From contig MU001508.1 in the NCBI GenBank assembly GCA_010093485.1, forward strand, positions 758,051-822,050: 64,000 nt of DNA. Reading direction: 5' to 3'. The notes below the pieces were generated by a model. It was not told the DNA's origin and did not search any database. It saw nothing but the letters and a program-made list of their open reading frames with translations. Below, in pieces: positions 45,808 to 56,387 of this stretch (its first letter is position 1; each line of letters begins with the position of its first letter). The stretch is from Karstenula rhodostoma CBS 690.94 (taxonomy: Eukaryota; Ascomycota; Dothideomycetes; Pleosporales; Didymosphaeriaceae). The translations under genes and the position numbers were made by a program.

Positions 45808-47265
45808 GTTGAAGCGCGAAGTAAACTGGGGACAGGCGAAGGGATGAGACACATGCAATAAGAATATGCCATCTTTAAAAGTTCCGGCATGTAGGATGCA
45901 AGCCCCTCGTCGGAGGCATCCCCTCAATCAGCCTACTCTCCCACGTTACATGGAAGCGATTGGTAATCGTTGCATGATATGACCACCCCAGCTCGGTATC
46001 TAGCTGGGCTTTGCGAACGACACTGAAGACACACAGGCGTGGGATTCGAAGTGCATCCGCGTAGTCCAAATCCAGCTAGCGAAGAGGGGTGCGGGGACGG
46101 CCCGATGCCGTTGAACCTCCGCCATTTGTTGGCCTCTCGTAAACCAAACCGATCCCACTTATTCTCACCCTCCGGTCCAGCACCTGCGGAAAAAGCACAT
46201 CGCCATGCTCGCCAAAGGACCTCTTAAGCCGCCCTCAAGACCGACCACGTCATCTTCCTCAAGCGAGAGCTCTGCATCGCGTGGCGATCTATCGTTCAGC
46301 GTAGAGCCGCAAACGCGCAAAGGTTGCTCTCTCCAAAGCGGTCTTCTCGACCAATGTTCTAAAGTAATGGCAGCAACACAATTTAACCCTCTGCTCTCGC
46401 CCTCGCCGCTGCTCGACCCGAAAGAGCTGGAGCGCAAGCGAAAGGCCATGTCTAAATGAGGCTCTTCGACTGCAAAGGAACAAACGCCAATGAAATCCCT
46501 CTACGTACGTCGCTCACTGTAGCCTTATTTGTGCGGCTGTACTGCCACCTACATGGTGCTTTCGCGTGCCACATGGCCATCTTCACCCCTGATATGACTG
46601 GAGGCGCTGTTACTACATCGCTCAACATGGCATAGTCTTGATCATTATTTCGCACAGTCTATAATCAAGGCGGTCTAAACCTTTTGTGAGAGTAGGACAT
46701 ATGCACCATGTCATCAAACTTCCCAATAGATATTCTGCTCGCCGTCCTCAAGGAGCTTGCAGCATCCGCCCGCACCAACACACTCGGTTAAACCGGTAAA
46801 ATCCTCTGGTCTCCGCTATGTGAATGGATCAGGACGCCATGGGCGTTTGTTGGTGATTTCATGGTCACAATAGTCTCAATATCAGCGGAGCCGCCCGGCC
46901 ACGGGATAGAAGTCTGGGTACTACACGCGAGCAACACGCGAGCTTGCAACTTGAATGAAAAACGTATTATTCCAAGGTAATGCAGGCTGTTTTGATGAGG
47001 TGCTGGTTTGGCGATGCGGCAGGCATCGAGGCGTATCAAGATACATCATAGCTCAAAGTCCGATTGAGTATTTACTGTCGTATTCGAATGCAAGGCCAAT
47101 GTCAGAACGACGCGATTCAAAGGAGTACATACATCCACAATTTACATGTCCCAAAACCAGGGGTTGGCTTGTTCGCAAACCCGGTATCATGCTGTAGTCC
47201 CACGCGCAAAACGCCAGAAATGCCAATCAAACATACACTTATACAAGAAAAGTTCAGGCGGGTGG
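45808..47265. other. Intergenic with small unexplained open frames
   Basis: About 1.46 kb. An 84-codon plus-strand frame at 46205-46459 (Ser-rich, ending RKRKAMSK) and a 27-codon F-box-like fragment at 46708-46791 (MSSNFPIDILLAVLKELAAS) are the only features of note. Neither is convincing as a gene. The region should also include the P450 promoter and the PHO8 3' UTR. Confidence 0.4.
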
Positions 47266-49100
47266 CTAATGCCCACACCCGCACGCATCCCCATGCTCAA
47301 CACCGCGCTTCTTGAAATCCCCGCTATAGGTCGCCAAATGCGTCTGACCGTCCAGTCTCTCGCCCTCCTCGGGCACCTTGCCCATCCAGTCGCCTCCTCC
47401 GCCCTCGCCCAACATCTTCAGCTCCTTGTCCTTCTTCTTAAGCTCCTTCGTCACAGCCATGACGTCGACGCCAAGATAGTTCCGCAGGAAGGCGCCGACC
47501 TCGGTGTTCTCATGGTTCCCGATGAGCGGCAGCGCAGCCTTGGGATCGGACGCGTAGATGTTGACGTCGGCGGCGGAGTGGCCGTGGGAGGACCAGCCGG
47601 ATTGGGAGCGGCGGGAGATCATGTCTGCATAGCGGTAGAGGGCGGAGGCGGGGTCGTTTGCGATGTTGGAGACTTCGTCGTCGCTGTAGTCGTGGATGCC
47701 GAGGCCCTGCTCGATGGAGGCGGTTACGAAGGCCTTGCGGGCGGCCGTGTCGGGGTGGTTGTTGAAGTAGCCCATGTATTCGGCGGCGAGGCGCTCGGCG
47801 GAGTGCGTGGCGTTGGCCAAGGCGCCGGGGAACCAGACGTATTCGGGGTAGGCTACGTGGAGTTCTGGGGTGGGTTAGTCGGGCGTCGGAGAGGATGGGT
47901 AGAGGAGGGCTTACGGCGGGCAGTGGCAAGACCGCCGGTCTCATGGTCAGAGGTGGAAACCATGATTCCTTCGGTGGGGTCGTTCTTGAGGAAGTCGAGG
48001 ACGCTGGTCATTGCCTTGTCATAGGCGAGGACTTCGTGGACCTGGGCGGCGGGGTCGTTGTGGTGACCAGCGTGATCGATGCGGGAGCCCTCGACCATGA
48101 GGAAGAAACCCTTGTCACTATCCCTGGTCGCCTCGCTGAGTGCTTTGAGGGCAACTTCTGCCATCTCGTGCAGCGAGGGGTAGACGTCGGTCTCGTTTCG
48201 ACGGTCGATCTCGTACGGGATGTCCGTCTCTGCGAAGAGCCCCAGCAGGGGGAACTCGAGGCTGCTGCCACCCTTCAAGTCGTCGAACGCCTTGCGATTG
48301 CTGATGTAGTTGAAGCCGTTCTTCTTGGCCAGCTCGACCACGTCCTTGTTGTCTCCTCTGCACGAATGCTCGGCCGAGTTGGGCAAGAAATGGCAGCGTC
48401 CACCGCCGAACATCAGGTCGACCACGCGGCCCAGCGGGTAGTCTCCCACCATCTGCTCGGCGATGCGGTCTTCCTCTCCACGCTGGTGCACATGAGACGC
48501 GAAGCAGGCCGGGGTCGCGTCGGTGATCCTGGTTGTAACGACCAAGCCCGTCATGTATCCCGCCTTCTTGGCCGCCTCCAGCACGGTGCCGCACGGCTGG
48601 TGGTCCGGAGTCACAGAGATGGCGCCGTTGTAGCTCTTGGTAGCGCAGGAGAAGGCCGTCGCGCCAGCCGCCGAGTCGGTAATCAGCGACGAGCTGGATC
48701 GTGTGCGTGACTGGCCGATCAGGTGCTGGTCGATGACGAGCTGCTCGCTCCAGGGCGCGCCGTTCTGGAACTGCATGAAGCTGCGCGTCAGACTCAGGCT
48801 CGTCGGGCCCATGCCGTCCGACACCATAAATATCAGGTTGCGTTTGCCGCTCGGGACGGGGTTGCTGTGCTTCGAATCTTGCGACTTCTGGTAAACGACG
48901 GCGAGGACAATGACGAATGCCGTTGCGACGACGGCCCACACGAAGAGGCCGACCTCTCGCCAGAACGCCCACGGTCTCCGCCCATCGCTGCCGCGCTTCG
49001 TAGGACGGCCGGTGAGCAGAGCGTCTTCTTCGGCGAGGTCGCGCTCGTTTGAGATCTCAGATGAGTTGCGGCTGGCGAGGAGGGGCCGGTCGCCGGCCAT
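47266..49100 (-). CDS. PHO8: Vacuolar (repressible) alkaline phosphatase
   Basis: Two exons (47915-49100 and 47266-47864, minus strand) give 594 residues. An N-terminal cytosolic tail is followed by one signal-anchor helix (about residues 50-70, VGLFVWAVVATAFVIVLAVV), as in yeast Pho8. The catalytic domain shows FMVSDGMGP (metal-binding Asp95), the nucleophile Ser143 in ITDSAAGATAF, VEGSRIDHAGHHND (zinc-binding Asp and His) and STSDHETGG (Asp-His). Splicing restores ATARQLHVAYPEYVWFPGALANATHSAE. The C-terminal half includes SHGHSAADVNIYA with the last metal-binding His. The enzyme hydrolyses phosphomonoesters in the vacuole lumen and is usually controlled by phosphate supply. It is related to the E. 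coli PhoA superfamily. Confidence 0.95.
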
Positions 49101-50052
49101 GGTGAATACTAGAAAATGCTGAGACTCGTGAAACGCTGCAAAGAACGAGCACTGCGGGAAGGACGGAGAAAAGAGTGTCTATATGCGATGCTCGAGGCCC
49201 CGTGGTTTGCGACGTCAGAGCCATCGCCGTTCCGAAACACGTCTAAATCGGGCACGCTTGGCGATCAATCACAATCAGCTACGCGATAAGCATGACCCCG
49301 GACGTTCATCTGACCTCAAGTCACGTGCGTCCCTTCGGATCTCGATGAAGATGGCGAGCAAATGGTTGGCAAGCGTGGACACTTCAGTCTTGCTCCCGTA
49401 GAAGTCACTCTGCTCACTGAGAGAAACAAGGCACAGCTCCCGGACACAGAATTTGCTCGCAAGGCTACCAGATAGGGACACGTTACGCTGATCGATTACA
49501 TCTTCTCCGTGGAGAATATCGAGAGCAATTCAAGGGGTACGGCTATAAACATTGGTTACTAAAACTGCTGGCCACGATCGCCACGACTTTAGCTAACAAG
49601 CTCCAGAGAATGACATTGTACCAACTCTTTGCTATCATCCCAGAACTTCTACTCGACGCTATTCTCGATGGATCTCTACCACAGAGGCATAACAGGCGCG
49701 TGTGCGAACGGTCTGTATCTGGTATGTTTGAGCTTAACCCTACGTAAAGCAGCGCGTTTTGCCTGGAATATGTGCACGGTCACTCACGTCGTTCGTTTTT
49801 AGGTGCGAGGCGGTGACACATGTGTCGAGCGATCCCAGAGGCAAAACACACGGAGCCGTGCCCTCGTCCACTCTCAATGGGGCGACATGCTACATGTCAC
49901 GAAGATTCGATGAGCTTCCCCGCGTCGCTATTATGGTTACTATCCTGCCCTCCCGCTTATCTGTCCGAGGGAATGGTGCCCAAGCCGTTGTACCGCAATA
50001 CTCATCTCGTACAGATACATCTTCCATGCTACACTGAAAGTCCAACCACCCA
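49101..50052. other. Intergenic with F-box-like fragment
   Basis: About 950 bp upstream of PHO8. A short open frame at 49610-49747 (MTLYQLFAIIPELLLDAILD) resembles the start of an F-box domain and has a GTATGT donor soon after. It is probably a gene relic. No other features. Confidence 0.4.
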
Positions 50053-51226
50053 TCAAGGCACAAGGCACTCTAGCAATACCTCGCTCCACCGCGCGCTCTC
50101 AACCGAACACGAACGATCTCGGTCCCTCGTCGCCACACTACCTTCCCGCCCAGTATTCCTCGTCCCTTTCCTCGTCCCTTCCTGACTCCAGTCGCGAGAC
50201 CTGATCGCCGTACTCCGCGCCGCTCCTCCCTGACGTCCACCACGTCCACCACGTCCACTCCTCAGACTCCGACCCTCCCCGCTCCCATCCAAGCCACCCA
50301 CCGCCTCCTCACCTCCAATTCCATCATCCCTCTCCACGCCAAAAAACCACCCCTCCCATACCCTGTACGCCGAATGCCACACATGCACACCCACCAATAC
50401 CATACTCATCGCCACATCAAACGCCCCGCTCACGTAGCTGTCCGTGCAAATCCTCCGACAGCGCGCCAGCACGCTCATGCCCGTGTTCAACGGGTCCATG
50501 AAGTTCTCAGGGTAGGGCGATACGTACGTGTCGCAGGCGTCCCAGTTAGTGTCGATGACGTGGAAGAAGTTGACCGTGTGGGCGAGGAGGACGGTGGTCA
50601 TCAGTATATCGTAGAAAGTGAGGAGAGCAAGTGAGAGTGCAGGAGGGAGAAAGGGGTTTGAAAGCCGCGTAGGGAGGGAGATAGGAGCTGCGCTGGTGGA
50701 GGTGGAGGTGGGTGTGATCGTGGCTGTGGATGTGGATGCGCTACGGTCTCGCTCTTCTGCCTTGACACTATCCGTGGCGTCGTCTTCGGGACCCCTTTCG
50801 TAACGGCGAGCGTGGTAGTGATCTAGTGCTAGAAGGGCGTGCACGCAATCGATCGACACCTGCCTATATCAGTACTCCATCACATCCTCACGGCGGACCA
50901 GAGAAACGCACCACAACGAACAGGAAGGCCCACAGAAATCCTCTTCCACCCGTGAAATGAGCCTTGTCGAATGTCTCTATCCAGTCGTCTGGCATGCCAT
51001 AGTCGTCGTGGATGTGCACGCTCGAGATGTGCCAGATGAGCGCCGGCAGGGTGATGAATGCCACGATAAGATGAATGCTGTAAGCAGTGATGTGTATCTC
51101 GAGCCGGGCTGTGAGCGGGTATCGTTCCTGGATTGGGGCGAGCATGGTTGGGCGCCGATGCAGGGTACGGTTTGGAACTTGAGTAAGTGAGAGACCATCG
51201 ATGTCACTTTTGAGGTGTTCAGGCAA
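50053..51226 (-). CDS. Hypothetical four-helix membrane protein
   Basis: Two exons (50912-51226 and 50053-50859, minus strand) give 373 residues; a start at a downstream Met (MLAPIQERYPLTARLEIHI) is also plausible. Predicted membrane segments are AYSIHLIVAFITLPALIW, GFLWAFLFVVVSIDCVHALL (formed across the intron), LSLALLTFYDILMTTVLLAHTV and GAFDVAMSMVLVGVHVWHSAY. Between the second and third lies a Thr/Ser-rich loop. The C-terminal 110 residues are Gly/Arg/Ser-rich and probably disordered. Four helices with a central loop recall MARVEL-like fungal proteins, but I see no diagnostic motif and assign no function. Confidence 0.65.
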
Positions 51227-51824
51227 GGACGTTTTTGCTGCCGCTGTTGCGTTGTGCAGGAAGGAGAAAGGTGTACAAGGGTAGGAAAGAGCGGCCGGTA
51301 TACTGCCTTTACCGGCACCAACGCTTCTTAGCTATTCATACAGAAGATCCCACCTGCACATAGCAATACCTCCTTGATTCCATCTCTTCCCAGCAGTTTT
51401 TCTCCCATCGCAGTCCATATAAACATTTCTCGTCCGCCGATATTGACATTGCCCTCCTCTCAGGGGCCATTTCCCTTGTTACACGTGGAATACAGACCGA
51501 TACCACAACATAAGTATCATGTCGCCTAGGCGCCTGAACGCCTCGCTAAAAGATCCGAAGCATACCCAGAAGCAACAATGTGAAGAATAAAGTAAAGGAC
51601 CGGAACAGTGGGTATAACAAGGGAACCGGTGGTAAGAAAATAAGACAGAAAAAATGATGCGTGTCAACAGTGAGCGAATGGCATAGCCAAGCCATCGCGA
51701 TCAACATTATGAGAATAGTCGGCAGGTGTCGGCCGCGGGTCTCCTGAACCTCGGTCAGACGAGGTTGCATGGAGTGAGTCTCGGTTGCGTGGTTTTCCTA
51801 CGGGTCCGCGCACGAAGAGTCCGC
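51227..51824. other. Intergenic, no gene seen
   Basis: 598 bp between the membrane-protein start and the 3' end of the transcription-factor gene. Nothing recognisable. Confidence 0.45.
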
Positions 51825-53754
51825 CTACGACCCAAAGTCGTTAGTAAAGACACCCCCATACTGGTTATTCCAGTCTTGTGCCTCGAGCATCCAACTGACA
51901 GAGTCGAAGAATTCGTAGCTGTTGGCGCTCGCTAAGCCATTCGGTAAGGGCGCCGGCATGCTGAGCGTGTTGAGGTGCGGATTGAAGCTTGGAAGGCTGT
52001 GGGCCGGGTTTTCCACGATCATGCCTGGTGGAGGTGTGGAGTTGGACGAACTGTCTGGATTTGTTGGGTTCTCTCGTACTGTCGTGTCCAGCTGCTCTGC
52101 AGCACCACTGACTTGCGACTCACGCCAACGCCACACGCAATCGAAAACGACGCTCATGCTCATCCGGCTGCGAACGATGAGGCCGAGAGGATCTTCGAGC
52201 AGACCTGTAAGACGTTAGATATAAGGTTGCGTAGTGGAGGTGAAAAAAGGTGAACTCACCAGAACTATCCCTGCGATGACTCGACTGTTGCTTTTGAGGG
52301 GCCTGGACGTTGCTGTTGAACATGTTCGCGACCCCGGGATTGCTAACGACAGGCGATTGAGACATGCTATGAAGGCTGCGTCCTCGCGAACTCTCTTTCC
52401 ACAACTGAGCCAAAACCTCCGCAAAGCGATCAAGCAAGTCGTTCGTCTCGACTTTGGATTTCCGCAAGGCCTCTACAGTCTGCAAAACGTATTGTCGACC
52501 CTCAGACGGCAGCCTTGCTGCAAAGTCTGAGTTGAGAAGCTTGAGTAAGGCAAAGCCAGCTGCCAGTGCCAGCTGCATGATATGATATGGTGTATGAATG
52601 AGCTGTCCGTCGCGCTGTAACTTGAAGACGCGATCAAGATATGTAGTCGCAGACCAGTACAGTTGTACAAGATCATCGCGGCGCTCCAGGCGAGCTTCTC
52701 TGTTGAAGAAAGAGTACAAATGCAAGTGCAGGCTGACCGCACAATGATGTAGTTCCTCAAGCTCTGTTCATGTATCAGTACCTAGGTCACATTGCTGCAA
52801 GGATTTCCGAGGCAAGCATACCTTTGTTGACGCCATCAAAAGCTCCACGCTCTTCTCGAAGACGATCTGCTTCCAAACCCATATATGTTGTTGCAGCCCC
52901 TTCGGAGAATCGGTTGTTATTCATGGAGTACAGGAGCTTGTTGATGCGGCTCGCAGCCATTTCCTGACGCAGTCGGATGAAAATGTCGGGAGGCAGCGTT
53001 CCAGCATGTTCCTCGTCATCCATCTTGAAATCCAACGTACTATCGTATAGAGCGACCGATGGCTGACCATGACCGGTGGATACACTGCGATGCGTCAGCT
53101 GCAATCCATGTGGTAGGGAACGAAAGACTTACGTCTGGGCTACAATGTTGCAGACGGCCCACGTCCGCAGCCTATCTTGGATATCCTCTTTCTGCAGTCG
53201 CACCTTCGTCCTCGAAAAGTCCTGCGGATGCGTTGGCTGGTGCAGCCCGATCTGGATAGCAACCTGCATCATAACTCCGCAAAGCACGAAGGTGGGGTCC
53301 ATAACCGTCCGATGCTGCGGTAACGGCCAATAGCACAGAAGGCACAGCGCCTTCACTACGTGATGGTTTGTCTGACCCTTGATCGTCTTCCATATCAAGT
53401 CCGTCAACGGGTCCTTCAGGCGGTTCAGCAGCCCTGGGTCGCGCTTGTAGTGGCGCGCCCCAACGCTGATGATGGCCCAGAAGAGGAGCTTGTTGTCTTT
53501 CGCGAGGACTTCCTCAGGCTGGCGCAGCGGGTCGAGGAAGGGAAGGAAGCGGTGGTACTTGTCGAAGAACTCGGTAAACAGTTCCGTGACCTGCGCCGGC
53601 GGAAGGCGAAGGCTGTCGAGCGAATGCATCATGGGCGATCCGCTCCGAAGGTCCAGCAGCGAGGTCGCGGCAACCTGCTGGTGCTGCGTCTGCAAGAAGG
53701 CGTCGTCTTCATCGACCTTGATCGTGCCGGGTGTGGAAAATGCACCGTCTGCCA

Positions 53755-53789
<35 letters not shown>

Positions 53790-54296
53790 GGTGTGCTGAC
53801 CATGGGCATGTGGTTTGCTCTGCCCTCATACACAGCCAGGCGGTTGCGCAGCTGCTCCATCTCGCGCTCCATTTCGGCATTGCGCGTGCGCTTTCCCACG
53901 CGCTTGAAGTTGGGCTCGATGACGCATTTCAGGCCTTGTTTCTGGCAGCGCGCGCAGCTCACGAAGGGGTCCTGCTGGACATTGCATCTGAGCTGCCGAG
54001 GGTTAGCGGGGGCATGTCCTGCAACAGCGGGCTTGACATGTCTCTATCCGCGCTCCAACCGACTCGACGCGAACGCATGCACGCACCTTCTGCTGGCGAC
54101 ACTCGTTGCAGGCACGCTTCACCACGGTGCTGCGTCTGCTGCCGGGGCGCGTACTCGTACCGTCGCCATTGTCCTCGTCGTCGCTCGAGGCCGGTCGCTT
54201 GAACGTCTGGGAGCGGACGCTCGTCGGGCTGGCGATGTAGGATATTGGCGGATGCCCTTGCGCGCCGTTTGGCGTCTGGGGCGAAAGGGACAACAT
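51825..54296 (-). CDS. Zn2Cys6 transcription factor, LEU3-like
   Basis: Five exons (54087-54296, 53133-53992, 52822-53084, 52260-52763, 51825-52204, minus strand) give 738 residues. The zinc cluster is split by intron 1 and reads ACNECRQQKLRC, then a nine-residue loop, CARCQKQGLKC. Cysteines fall at 63, 66, 73, 83, 86 and 93 with the classic 2-6-9-2-6 spacing. It continues FKRVGKRTRNAEMEREMEQL, a linker and coiled coil like that of LEU3/LeuB regulators. A run of 11 Gln follows. The middle region (FFDKYHRFLPFLDPLRQPEE onward) is the fungal-specific transcription-factor domain. LEU3 controls branched-chain amino-acid genes in response to isopropylmalate; this protein's targets are not proven. 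A DNA-binding nuclear role is firm. Confidence 0.88.
53756..53788. repeat. Uninterrupted (CAG)11 coding microsatellite
   Basis: Eleven CTG units on the plus strand encode 11 consecutive glutamines in the Zn2Cys6 factor, just after its coiled-coil linker. Every codon is CAG, so length changes by slippage are likely. Confidence 0.92.
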
Positions 54297-55179
54297 TTCT
54301 GTTGTTGTGCCCGATATCGCATGCAGTGAGTGTTCGGCTCCAACGAGCGGAAGAATTCCAAGGGCGGGGCAGACTGAGCTAACTCAAATGGCACCAGGGC
54401 GTGCGAAAGACTGGCGCTGCCACTGCCAGTTGCTGCGAACGTGCGGAGTAGGTCGCTCATGTGATGTTGACAAGCCCGCTTCATGCAGGAGCCCGGAGAT
54501 TGATATGGCGACGATAGCCGTCCCAACTGACTCATCATCTGTCGACAGATATTGTGGCCGTCGAAGGCTGAAGCCGTGGGACAGCGAAGACATCTCCGCA
54601 ACGACCAATGGCACCAAGGCAACTGGCCCACTTCCGGCGAACCTCCCAAGAGCGGAAGTAGTGGAAACGAATCTGCCTGCATCTTCGTGGATTGTGTATT
54701 CTACTCACGCTGAGATCACTACGAGACACCGAACACGTCGACTGCCAGACGGAATCATCTTGTCTGATGACCGTTGACGACACAGACTCACGTTTTGTTT
54801 GCTGGCAGGCAAACTCCGCGTTACCTGTTGCAAGTGCTCCACGGTCTAGCAAGGGCAAGCCTTGAGCAACAAGTTTTCATAGTTCCATGGAACTCATGTG
54901 TACCATTTCGTCATCTGAACACTACTGGGGCCGCTGGTGAGAAGTGCATTCCCAGCGTCATCACGCCATCGCAATCACCATCGACGGGACGACTGGAGAG
55001 AAAACTTGGCTTGTCAGTAGTTTTTTGTTCTACTAAGCGAAATGTTCTGGGACGCCCGAGCGTAATGCAGAAATCGCCTTGATATCGTAATTCCTAGAGC
55101 CCGCCTGATCCAGGAACAGCCCGTAATGCACATGAACACCGAATGCCCTGTTTTCAATCACTCCCGCAACCATAATCCC
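54297..55179. other. Intergenic, no confident gene
   Basis: 883 bp upstream of the transcription factor and downstream of RPL34. A 156-codon plus-strand open frame at 54307-54777 has no recognisable features and would overlap the factor's promoter. Confidence 0.4.
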
Positions 55180-55658
55180 TTAACGCTTCTTCTGTTGCGA
55201 CTCCTTGAGCACCTTCTTCACGACCTTCTGCTCCTCAATGAGGAAAGCGCGGACGATACGGTCCTGGACGCAGTTGGCGCATCGCGAACCACCGTAGGCG
55301 CGCTGGACGGTCTTCTTGGGGCGGGAGATGGTGGCGTACTCGCGGGGGCGGAGGGCGGGAATACCGGGAAGCTTGGTACCGCAGTCCTGAAGTCGTCAAC
55401 ACATGTTCAACGCAGGTAGAATTTCGTCACATACACCGCACTTGGGAGCAGTGCCCTTCTTCTTGATGTGGAGGTATCGGAGCTGACCACCGGGCGTCTT
55501 GATCACGCGGACATTGTTGCTGGTGGTGTTGTACGGAGCCCGTCGGCGCTGCCCACAGTCAGTCTCGAATTCCAAATCGCCAAACAATTACAGGATCGCA
55601 GCTTCTGAAAGCCCCCGAGTGCAGGCAAACGTACGTAGGTGAGTCTAGTGGACGGCAT
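55180..55658 (-). CDS. RPL34: 60S ribosomal protein L34 (eL34)
   Basis: Three exons (55635-55658, 55435-55548, 55180-55386, minus strand) give 114 residues. The first exon encodes only MPSTRLTY. The joins restore [20 protein letters not shown] and [20 protein letters not shown], with the zinc-knuckle cysteines; CANC lies further on. The end is basic ([12 protein letters not shown]). eL34 lies at the surface of the large subunit near eL13 and the exit-tunnel side. Interruption soon after the start codon is typical of fungal ribosomal-protein genes. It is divergent from PRP8 across 729 bp. Confidence 0.97.
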
Positions 55659-56387
55659 TTTGATGGTATTCCCGAAGATTCAGACGGAGGAGTTACTACG
55701 GTGCGTGTAAGCGGCGTTCGAAGTGCGATAGAGTGTACGTATGCGAGCGAGGGAGGAGAGTTCGTACCTGATCTGTCGACGAGAATTAGTATCGCAGGGG
55801 GTAGCGGATGCGCGTTGGGGCAGACTTACCGCGGGTGTTGCTGTTGTCGACGGTCGTGGAGTTTCGCGATGGCTCGGAATCTGTGTGGGAGCGCCTTCCC
55901 TCGCTTAACTTTTCGCGGAGGCGCTAGTGACGCGCCCAGTCTCACGTGAGCTAGCTGCGACCTTGCGCGCAGCAGAAAAGATATCATCACCCGCCACTCG
56001 CTGTGTATCGCGAGTCCCTTCATCGCGTGGGGTATCAATTTCCTTGCTACGCGTCGATTTTCTCTGGATACGCCCTTGCGCGGTCGCAACCTCTTTCAAC
56101 CGTTGCGCGTCACCCGACGACCCGCCTGGAGAGCTGAAGGTAAAGCTCCAAGGCTTGCGTCGCGACAGGCGCATCAACCAGTCTTCCGCTCCAGCGCGAG
56201 CTGTACCTGGGTCACAAGGTAAGCCACCCCATCTCGGACGATTCCCATACTCTAGCAAAGCCCGTTGTCCATCTGGAGCCATCTTTCGCTGCCACTTCCA
56301 GCTATATCACGACTGCTCTGATTTACCTGGTCCGCCTCAAGTCCATCCCCGCTGACTCCAGCAAGTCATTCGGTCGTGTAATCCACG
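55659..56387. promoter_or_regulatory. Divergent promoter region RPL34 / PRP8
   Basis: 729 bp between the start codons of two divergent housekeeping genes. GTGAGT/GTAAGC-type donors occur on both strands, so spliced 5' UTRs are possible. No clear TATA box was noted. Confidence 0.5.

Noticed and set aside
46205..46459. 84-codon Ser-rich plus-strand frame
   Set aside because: Low complexity and overlaid by a 94-codon minus-strand frame. Nothing identifies it as a gene.
47895..48710. 271-codon plus-strand frame opposite PHO8
   Set aside because: Lies entirely antisense to the well-supported alkaline phosphatase exon. It is a shadow frame caused by its codon bias.
54307..54777. 156-codon plus-strand open frame upstream of the Zn2Cys6 factor
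   Set aside because: No recognisable domain, and it covers the likely promoter of the factor.
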